This document shows, piece by piece, positions 57,687 to 64,000 of a DNA stretch of 64,000 nucleotides. The position numbers were made by a program, and so were the translations under genes. The stretch spans positions 1-64,000 of the forward strand of contig JAWVFQ010000004.1 in assembly GCA_033856025.1 (NCBI GenBank), in the 5' to 3' direction. The notes beneath the pieces are model-generated. The model was given only the letters and a program-made list of their open reading frames with translations. It made no database searches and was not told the origin of the DNA. This DNA comes from AC-38 sp033856025 (GTDB lineage Bacteria > Actinomycetota > Thermoleophilia > Solirubrobacterales > Solirubrobacteraceae). Position 1 is the first letter of the stretch. Every line of letters begins with the position of its first letter.

Positions 57687-58206
57687 GGATTCGGATGAGG
57701 GTGTCGCCGTAGGTGCGTTCGTGAACCGTCGCCAGCCCAAGGTCCAGCGGGGCGCGCCGGTCGCTCTCGACAGCCACCCGCGCATCGGGCGCGAGGACCC
57801 CGGGAAGGGCGGCGGCGAGGTCGCGTGCCAGGGCGGATGCGCGACGGTATGGAGGATCGATCAGGACCAGATCGTATTCGCGCCCGCCGTTCCGTGCGGC
57901 GCGCAGGAAGGCGCGCGCGTCGGCGCGGCGCACGTCGGCGTCCTCGCGCAGCGACTCCAGATTGGCGCGGATCGCGCGCAGCGCCGCCGGCGCGGAGTCC
58001 ACGAACGTGGCCTCCGCGGCCCCGCGCGACAGGGCCTCCAGCCCCAGGGCGCCGGACCCCGCGAACAGGTCCAGGACGCGCGCGCCGCCGACGTCGCCCA
58101 GCGTGGCGAACAGCGCCTCGCGCACGCGATCCGACGTGGGACGGGTCGTCGCGCCCCGCGGCGCGACGAGGCGGCGTCCCCCGTGGCGCCCGGCGACGAC
58201 CCTCAC
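57676..58206 (-). CDS. rsmD: 16S rRNA (guanine-N2)-methyltransferase RsmD
   Basis: The 176-residue enzyme has VVAGRHGGRRLVAPRGATTR, DRVREALFATLGDVGGARVL, the SAM motif VLDLFAGSGALGLEALSRGA and the catalytic DPPY (LIDPPYRRA). It methylates G966 of 16S rRNA. It overlaps coaD and is divergent from a membrane gene 27 bases away. Confidence 0.93.
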   Translation of the reverse strand: MRVVAGRHGGRRLVAPRGATTRPTSDRVREALFATLGDVGGARVLDLFAGSGALGLEALSRGAAEATFVDSAPAALRAIRANLESLREDADVRRADARAFLRAARNGGREYDLVLIDPPYRRASALARDLAAALPGVLAPDARVAVESDRRAPLDLGLATVHERTYGDTLIRIHGS

Positions 58207-58232
58207 ACGGGCGGACGCTATACCGTCGCCGC

Positions 58233-58928
58233 ATGACCGACCTCCCCCATCTGCGCCTGTACCGCCGCGGCGCCGCGCTGGCCTGGGTGCTCGGCCCCGC
58301 GCTCATCCTCGCCGACAACCTCATTCACCCCAAGGAGTACCCGCCCGGCCACGAGGCGCACCAGCTCGCCGACATCGCGGGCCACTACACCCAGTGGCAG
58401 GTGGCCCACCTGCTGGGTCTGGCCGCGATCTTCCTCTTCGTGCCCGCGGCGCTGGGCCTCGCCTTCGTCGTGCGCCGGCGGGCGCCGCTGGCCGGCCTGG
58501 TCGGCGGCGCGCTGTCGCTGATCGGCGCCCTCGGATTCGCCAGCGTGATCGGCCTGGACGGGTTCGCCTGGGGAGTCGTCAGCGAGGTCTACCAGCGCGG
58601 GGACCACGCGACGGCCCAGCTCGTGCTCCACGACCTCCAGCACTCCCAGTGGGGCTACGCGTACTACGCCCCCGGCGCCGGGATCCTGCTCGGCCTGATC
58701 GTGCTCGGGCTGGCGGGGGCGTCGACCGGAGCGCTGTCCGGGGTCGTGGGCCTGCTGCTCGCGGCGGCCGGGGTGATGGTCGGGCTGGAGACCACGATCC
58801 ACTCGAACAGCTTCTTCGTCGCGGGCGCCGCGGTGCTGCTCGCCGCGGGCGTCGGCGTGGCCGCCCACCTGTGGCGGATGAGCGACGACTTCTACGCCGG
58901 GATGGGCTCGAGCGCCTCGGCGCCGTAG
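58233..58928 (+). CDS. Multi-span membrane protein
   Basis: The ATG at 58233 gives 231 residues with six or seven hydrophobic helices (GAALAWVLGPALILADNLIH, LLGLAAIFLFVPAALGLAFV, GLVGGALSLIGALGFASVIG) and a short tail. It resembles small actinobacterial integral membrane proteins of unknown role. It is divergent from rsmD and its end overlaps recG by 37 bases, so the message must run into recG in the antisense direction. Confidence 0.7.
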   Translation: MTDLPHLRLYRRGAALAWVLGPALILADNLIHPKEYPPGHEAHQLADIAGHYTQWQVAHLLGLAAIFLFVPAALGLAFVVRRRAPLAGLVGGALSLIGALGFASVIGLDGFAWGVVSEVYQRGDHATAQLVLHDLQHSQWGYAYYAPGAGILLGLIVLGLAGASTGALSGVVGLLLAAAGVMVGLETTIHSNSFFVAGAAVLLAAGVGVAAHLWRMSDDFYAGMGSSASAP

Positions 58929-61015
58929 GCGCGCCGCAGCGCCAGCGCCACCAGCGCGTGCTCGGGCGTCTCGAGCTCGGGGTCGTCGTGGAGCATCGCC
59001 CGCGCGTGGACCCGGGCGCGGTCCAGCAGAGCCGCGTCCTCGGGCAGGCGCGCCACGCGGAACTCGGCCGCGCCGTGCTGGCGGGTGCCCACGATCTCGC
59101 CCTCCCCGCGCAGCTCGAGGTCGATCTCGGCCAGGCGGAAGCCGTCGTGGTGCTCGGCCAGCGCGCGCAGCCTCTGAGAATCGCCGGGGCCGAAGATGAT
59201 GCAGACGGACTCGTGCTCGCCCCGGCCCACGCGGCCGCGCAGCTGGTGCAGCTGTGAGATCCCGTAGCGCTCGGCGTTCTCGACCAGCATCACGGTGGCG
59301 TTGGGGACGTCGATCCCCACCTCGATCACCGAGGTGGCGACCAGGACGTCGGCCTGACCCTCGGCGAAGGCGGCCATCGCCTCCTGCTTGGCCCGGGGAC
59401 GCATCTGGCCGTGCAGGAGCACCACCTCGAAGTCGGCCAGCTCGGTGCGCTTGAGGCGCTCGTACTCCGCGGTCGCCGCCCGAGCCTGCAGCGCCTCGGA
59501 CTCCTCGACGAGCGGGCAGACCACGAACGCCTGGCGCCCCGCCCGCACCTCCTCGCGAATGCGCTCGTAGGCGCGAGCGCGCTCGCGGTCCGAGCCGGCG
59601 ACGTGGGTCTCGACGGGCTTGCGCCCGCTGGGCAGCTCCTTGAGAGCGGTGGTGTCCAGGTCGCCGTACGCCGTGAGCGCCAGCGTGCGCGGGATCGGCG
59701 TGGCGGTGAGGAAGAGCATGTGCGGGCGAAGCCCGCCCATGCGTGACCCTTCTGCCTTGCGGTCCAGCCGGCGGCGCTGGTCCACCCCGAAGCGGTGCTG
59801 CTCGTCCACCACGGCGACGGCCAGGCGGTCGAAGGCCACCGAGTCCTCTATCAGCGCGTGCGTCCCCACGAGCACCTGCAGCTCGCCGGTGGCCAGCTTG
59901 CTCAGCGTGCCGGCGCGGCGGGTCGCAGGAGTGGAGCCGGTGAGCAGCGCGGCGCTGACGCTCTCCCCGCCGAGCAGGCGCTGGATCGTGGCGAAGTGCT
60001 GGTCGGCCAGCGTCTCCGTCGGGGCCATCAGGGCGGCCTGCATCCCGTTCTCGACCGCGCGCAGCATGGCGGCCAGCGCGACCACCGTCTTGCCCGAGCC
60101 GACCTCGCCCATGAGCAGGCGCTGCATGGGGCGGCCGTGGGCCATGTCCTCGAAGACGGTGTCGATGGCGTGCGTCTGGTCGTGGGTGGGCGTGAAGGGC
60201 AGGGCGTCGTCGCGCCAGCGCCGGGTCAAGGTCTCGGGGCCGTCGAGGGCGGGCGCCGACGTGTTCTGGCGGCGCGCCTTGCGGCGCAGCATCACGAGCT
60301 CGAGCAGGAGCATCTCGTCGAAGGCCAGGCGCTCCCTCGCGGTCGCCGCGTCGTGGTCGGCGTTGGGGAAGTGCATGGCGTCCAGGGAGGCGGGGCGGTC
60401 GGGGAGGCGCTCCTGCGTGCGCACCTTCGCGGGCAGCGGCTCCAGGGTGTCCGCAATCTCGGCACGGTGCTCGCGGACGAGCTCGAGGATCTGAGTGGAG
60501 TCGATCCCCTCGCTGGCCGGGTAGTGGGCGACGTCGCCCTCCCCCGCCAGCTCCTCGCTGGTCGGCGCGTGGCTCTGGACGGTGAACGCGTTGCGGCCCT
60601 TGTACTTGCCGTGCAGCACGAGGCGCGTCCCCGGCCGGTACTTCTGCTCCAGCCAGGGCTGGTTGAAGAACGTCACCTTCATCGGGCCGGTCTCGTCGGC
60701 CACCGTCGCCTCCACCAGCGGGCGCATCCCTCGCCGGCGCACCGAGCGGCTGCGGATCGAGCGGACCTCGACGACGACGGTCGCCGCCTCGCCGGGGACG
60801 AGCGTGGCCACCGTGCGCCCCTCGCGGCGGTCGCGGGGGAGGTGGTCGAGGAGGTCGCCGATGGTTTCGAGTCCGAGCCGCTCGAGCGCCTGTGCGGCCT
60901 TCTCGTGGGGCGCCGGCAAAGGCGCATCGAGGGTGGACGGGCGCGGGTAGCGGACGGGGGCGTCGGCGAGGTCCGCCGCGCTCAGCTCGTCGCCGCTGCC
61001 GAAGGCGCGTGTCAC
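58892..61015 (-). CDS. recG: ATP-dependent DNA helicase RecG
   Basis: The GTG at 61015 gives 707 residues; another 26 upstream codons lack family resemblance. The wedge OB domain includes VVVEVRSIRSRSVRRRGMRP. Helicase motifs are RLLMGEVGSGKTVVALAAM, VVDEQHRFGVDQR, FLTATPIPRTLALT, TSVIEVGIDVPNATVML and QLRGRVGRGEH. RecG remodels stalled forks and Holliday junctions. It converges on the membrane gene at 58233. Confidence 0.94.
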   Translation of the reverse strand: MTRAFGSGDELSAADLADAPVRYPRPSTLDAPLPAPHEKAAQALERLGLETIGDLLDHLPRDRREGRTVATLVPGEAATVVVEVRSIRSRSVRRRGMRPLVEATVADETGPMKVTFFNQPWLEQKYRPGTRLVLHGKYKGRNAFTVQSHAPTSEELAGEGDVAHYPASEGIDSTQILELVREHRAEIADTLEPLPAKVRTQERLPDRPASLDAMHFPNADHDAATARERLAFDEMLLLELVMLRRKARRQNTSAPALDGPETLTRRWRDDALPFTPTHDQTHAIDTVFEDMAHGRPMQRLLMGEVGSGKTVVALAAMLRAVENGMQAALMAPTETLADQHFATIQRLLGGESVSAALLTGSTPATRRAGTLSKLATGELQVLVGTHALIEDSVAFDRLAVAVVDEQHRFGVDQRRRLDRKAEGSRMGGLRPHMLFLTATPIPRTLALTAYGDLDTTALKELPSGRKPVETHVAGSDRERARAYERIREEVRAGRQAFVVCPLVEESEALQARAATAEYERLKRTELADFEVVLLHGQMRPRAKQEAMAAFAEGQADVLVATSVIEVGIDVPNATVMLVENAERYGISQLHQLRGRVGRGEHESVCIIFGPGDSQRLRALAEHHDGFRLAEIDLELRGEGEIVGTRQHGAAEFRVARLPEDAALLDRARVHARAMLHDDPELETPEHALVALALRRAYGAEALEPIPA

Positions 61016-61108
61016 CCGTCCAGTGTGCCTCGCCGGGCGGTCAAACCCGGCCGCGGCGCAAGCGGGTGCGGTTAGCCGCCATAGAGGCGGCAAAGTGCAA
61101 CCGGTGGG

Positions 61109-62761
61109 CTATTCGGCGGCGAGGAGCCACCAGTAGGACGGCTGGCCGCCCTGGCTGAGCTCGAGCTCGAGGCCGGCGGGGGCGAGGCCGCTGACGGAGT
61201 CGCCGTCGAGTGGGGCCCCCTCGCCCTCGATGCAGGTGACGAGCTCGGCGCCGTCGCCGAGGCTCGCGAGCACGGCGCGCAGGGTCTCGTCGGGCGTCCC
61301 CCAGGCCACGATCTCGTCCTCGACGAAGCCGACCGCGTCGCCGGCCCGGAAGCGTCCGCCCGCGTCGTCGCGGGCGGCGGGCGCCACGGCGCCGGTGCGC
61401 ACGCGCGCCAGCTCCTCCTCCATGGCGGTGGCGTTCTCGTGGGCCTCGCGGCTGGGCTCCAGCGCGATGGCCACGGCCAGGCCGGCCTGCATCGAACCGG
61501 TCGGCACGACGCGCACGCGCTTGTCCGACAGCCCGGCCGCGCGCTCGGCGGCCATCAGCACGTTGGGGCTGTTGGGCAGGACGACCACCTGCTCGGCGGG
61601 CACGGCGTGCATCCCGGCCAGCAGGTCGTAGGTCGACGGGTTCAGGGTCGGGCCGCCGTCCAGGGTGTGGACGCCCAACCCCTCGAAGAGAGCCTTCATG
61701 CCGGCCCCGTTGACCACCGCGAGGGCGCCGCAGCAGGGATGAGCGCCGCCGTTGCGCGAGCCCAGGCGCGCGGAGCGCCGCTCCATCTGCTCGCGCATGT
61801 CGGCCACGTCGAGGTGGGTGACGCTCTGCGCGTAGGCGAACAGCGCGGTCGCCGCCTCCGGGTCGTCGGTGTGGACGTGGACCTTCAGCGTCGCCGGGTC
61901 GCCCACGACCAGGACCGAGTCGCCCAGGTCCTCCAGCTCGCGCCGGTAGCGCCCGGCGTCGAGGCCGTCGCCGGTGACGACGAAGTTGGTGCAGTAGCGG
62001 TAGGTCGAGGAGTCGTGCTGGGGATGGGTCACGCGGGCGGGCGCGTGGTGCTCGAGCTCCGGCGGCGTCGCGCCGCGCAGCGCGGCCACCACGCCGGCGA
62101 AGATCACGGTCAGCGCGTGGCCGCCCGCGTCGACCACCCCGGCCTCGCGCAGGACGGGCAGCAGCTCGGGGCCGCGCTTGACGGACTCCACGCCGGCGGC
62201 GATGGCGCGCTCGAGCACGTCGGCGATGGCGGCGTCCTGCTCGTCGGGCACCACGTCGGGATCCAGGCGCGGGTCGGGCATGTGGGCCAGCTCGGACGCC
62301 ACCCGGTGAGCCATCTCGCGGACCACGGTGAGGATCGTCCCCTCGGCCGGGTCGCGGACCGAGTCGTAGGCGCGGTCGGCCGCGCGCGCCAGCGCCGCGC
62401 CGATCAGGACCGGGTCGACCAGCTCGCCGGGGCGCGACGCCAGCTCCTCGGCGGCGCCCCGAATGAGCTGGGAGAGGATCACGCCGCTGTTGCCGCGCGC
62501 CCCGAGCAGCGCGGCGCGGGCCACCGACTCGACGATCTCCTCGCGGCCGATCTCGTCGACCGTGCGCGGGTCGTCTCCGCCCGACAGGCGGTCCAGCTCC
62601 GTCAGGACGGCGCGGAGCGTGAGGACCATGTTGTCCCCCGTGTCGCCGTCGGCGACGGGGAAGACGTTGAGGTCGTTGACCTCCTCGCGGCGGGACTCGA
62701 GGTGCGCGAGCGCGCCCTCCACGGCGGCGCGAAAGCGGACGAGGTTGGCTGCGTCGGCCAC
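61109..62761 (-). CDS. DAK2-domain fatty acid kinase-like protein
   Basis: The 550-residue protein has an N-terminal DAK2 domain (NVFPVADGDTGDNMVLTLRA, LLGARGNSGVILSQLIRGAA) that binds ATP and a C-terminal half with the FakA-like segment CCGALAVVNGAGMKALFEGL and VVVLPNSPNVLMAAERAAGL. It resembles FakA/YloV, which phosphorylates fatty acids held by a DegV-type FakB protein. rpmB lies 25 bases upstream, the common order rpmB-yloV-recG. Confidence 0.88.
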   Translation of the reverse strand: MADAANLVRFRAAVEGALAHLESRREEVNDLNVFPVADGDTGDNMVLTLRAVLTELDRLSGGDDPRTVDEIGREEIVESVARAALLGARGNSGVILSQLIRGAAEELASRPGELVDPVLIGAALARAADRAYDSVRDPAEGTILTVVREMAHRVASELAHMPDPRLDPDVVPDEQDAAIADVLERAIAAGVESVKRGPELLPVLREAGVVDAGGHALTVIFAGVVAALRGATPPELEHHAPARVTHPQHDSSTYRYCTNFVVTGDGLDAGRYRRELEDLGDSVLVVGDPATLKVHVHTDDPEAATALFAYAQSVTHLDVADMREQMERRSARLGSRNGGAHPCCGALAVVNGAGMKALFEGLGVHTLDGGPTLNPSTYDLLAGMHAVPAEQVVVLPNSPNVLMAAERAAGLSDKRVRVVPTGSMQAGLAVAIALEPSREAHENATAMEEELARVRTGAVAPAARDDAGGRFRAGDAVGFVEDEIVAWGTPDETLRAVLASLGDGAELVTCIEGEGAPLDGDSVSGLAPAGLELELSQGGQPSYWWLLAAE

Positions 62762-62785
62762 GGGGCGCGCGGGGCGCAGGAAGGC

Positions 62786-62977
62786 CTAGGCCGCCTTCGT
62801 GACCTTGCCGGCCTTCAGGCAGCGGGTGCAGACGTACACGCGCCGCGGCGTGCCGCGGTCGTCGATGCGCACCTTCTGCAGGTTGGGATCGAAGCGCCGC
62901 TTGGTGGCGACCATGGAGTGGCTGCGGCTGTGGCCGAACGACGGGCCCTTTGCGCAGGAATGACAGATCTTGGCCAT
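62786..62977 (-). CDS. rpmB: Ribosomal protein L28, zinc type
   Basis: The 63-residue protein MAKICHSCAKGPSFGHSRSH and RRFDPNLQKVRI with YVCTRCLKAGKV is a complete L28 with two CxxC knuckles for zinc. It starts at ATG 62977, with 24 bases between it and the DAK gene. It is the first gene of the minus-strand run to recG and is divergent from the kinase gene. Confidence 0.96.
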   Translation of the reverse strand: MAKICHSCAKGPSFGHSRSHSMVATKRRFDPNLQKVRIDDRGTPRRVYVCTRCLKAGKVTKAA

Positions 62978-63049
62978 GAGCGTGGAGGAGTATAGGCGCG
63001 GCGCGGCGGGTACCGGCCCCCCATGGGCGCCCTGGGCGCCCCTCTCGCC

Positions 63050-64000
63050 ATGTCCGTCAGCACGCCCGTCGAACTTCCCCCGCGCTACCGCGATCCGCGC
63101 CATCTGGCGAACGGCGGGATGGCCGCCGTCTACGCGGCCGAGGACGTGGTCCTTGGACGCCGCGTGGCGGTCAAGGTGCTGGCCGCCCACTTCGCCGAGG
63201 ACCCCGTCGCCGTCCGGCGCTTCCAGCGCGAGGCGCGCGCCGCGGCCCAGGTGTCACAGCACCCCAGCGTGGTGACGATCTACGACGTCGGCGAGCACGA
63301 GGGGCGCCCGTTCATCGTCATGGAGCTCCGGGACGGCGGGTCGCTGGCGCAGGTGCTGCGGTCGGGGGTGCCCGCGCGGGCGGAGGCGCTGCGCTGGGTC
63401 ACCGAGACGGCGGCCGCGCTGGACGCCGCCCACGCGGCGGGGATCGTCCACCGCGACGTCAAGCCGGGGAACCTCCTGCTCGACGCGCAGCGGCGCGTCG
63501 CCGTGGCCGACTTCGGGATCGCCCGGCTGGCCTACGAGAGCGCGGTGACGCTGACCGGCCAGGTGCTGGGGACCGTGGCCTACGTGGCGCCCGAGCAGGC
63601 GTCCGGCGCGGGGGCGACGGCGGCGTCGGACCGCTACGCCCTGGCCGTGGTCGCCTTCGAGCTGCTCACCGGGCAGCGCCCGTTCCCGGGCGGCGGGTCG
63701 CCGGCCGCTCAGGCGCGCCAGCACGTGTCCGCCGACCCGACGCCCGCGAGCGCGCTGGACCCGGACCTCCCGCGCGCCGTCGACGGAGTCCTGGCCCGGG
63801 GGCTGGCGAAGGACCCGGCCGCCCGCTGGCCGTCCTGCGCCGAGCTCGCCGACGCGCTGACCCACGCGGCCGGAGCCCCCGCGGAGGACCCCACCGAGCC
63901 CACCCAGGCCCTCCCCGCGCCGACCCAACCCATGACTCCCACGCCTCCACGCCCGACCCGGCTCCCGGCCGAGCCGGGTGTTTCGGTGCGGCGCGCTCGG
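63050..64000 (+). CDS. Serine/threonine protein kinase, C-terminus beyond window
   Basis: The frame runs to the last base, 317 codons from ATG 63050 (ATG 63023 is in frame too). Kinase motifs are ANGGMAAVYAAEDVVLG, the Lys in RRVAVKVL, IVHRDVKPGNLLLD with the catalytic Asp, VADFGIARL, and VAYVAPEQ. It matches PknB-type actinobacterial kinases. A Pro/Thr-rich linker begins near 63880, usually followed by a membrane span and an extracellular sensor domain not seen here. Confidence 0.9.
   Translation, partial: MSVSTPVELPPRYRDPRHLANGGMAAVYAAEDVVLGRRVAVKVLAAHFAEDPVAVRRFQREARAAAQVSQHPSVVTIYDVGEHEGRPFIVMELRDGGSLAQVLRSGVPARAEALRWVTETAAALDAAHAAGIVHRDVKPGNLLLDAQRRVAVADFGIARLAYESAVTLTGQVLGTVAYVAPEQASGAGATAASDRYALAVVAFELLTGQRPFPGGGSPAAQARQHVSADPTPASALDPDLPRAVDGVLARGLAKDPAARWPSCAELADALTHAAGAPAEDPTEPTQALPAPTQPMTPTPPRPTRLPAEPGVSVRRAR

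Overview
The window is very GC-rich and densely packed, with frequent GTG starts and start/stop overlaps of the ATGA or GTGA type. Several families point to Actinomycetota: a WhiG/FliA-type sigma factor, a SepIVA/DivIVA-like coiled-coil protein next to coaD, the second EF-G paralogue (EF-G2), DUF177 next to rpmF, and DUF4386 and DUF4242 proteins. Many short NTF2/SnoaL-like proteins, several starting MSREN or MSRQN, fit class Thermoleophilia (Solirubrobacterales) best. That placement is an inference from gene content; there is no rRNA here to confirm it.

Region 1 to about 9.9 kb is accessory-looking: secreted repeat proteins (a kelch propeller cut by the window start, a YWTD-like propeller with fibronectin-like domains, a collagen-like protein), small NTF2-like proteins, gene fragments, and the only tRNA (Gly-GCC). 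The two propeller genes share a duplicated leader of about 174 nt that includes the start codon and first nine codons. From 9.9 to 20.3 kb lie envelope and signalling genes: an uncharacterised two-gene membrane/TPR system, a lipoprotein amidase, a diguanylate cyclase downstream of two tandem polysaccharide deacetylases (one lacking its metal ligands), an RNase H-like protein and EF-G2. From 20.3 to 34.8 kb come an MFS transporter, the sigma factor with a XerC/D recombinase, an L,D-transpeptidase, an SDR/acyltransferase/HAD lipid-type cluster, ilvD, thiD, dprA and a ComM/YifB ATPase.

From 35 to 63 kb most genes are core housekeeping genes on the minus strand: rnhB, lepB, rplS, trmD, rimM, khpA, rpsP, ffh, SPFH/NfeD genes, ftsY, smc, rnc, acpP, plsX, rpmF, DUF177, then sepIVA-like, coaD, rsmD, recG, a DAK/FakA-like gene and rpmB. 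They cover ribosome assembly, co-translational secretion, chromosome condensation, RNA processing and lipid precursor supply. A DUF6338 two-gene cassette interrupts the rpsP-ffh junction, and plus-strand genes (an alcohol dehydrogenase-like protein, a nuclease-like coiled-coil protein, SRPBCC, acylphosphatase, a membrane protein) sit between blocks. A Ser/Thr kinase runs off the right edge.

The most unusual signals are: the duplicated leader; two genes (sigma factor and rnc) whose conserved N-termini have no ATG, GTG or TTG start; a pair of palindromes inserted in frame in the smc hinge; mirror-image promoters that predict leaderless mRNAs; four convergent gene pairs sharing a single CTAG as their stop codons; and a coiled-coil protein with a PD-(D/E)XK-like motif.
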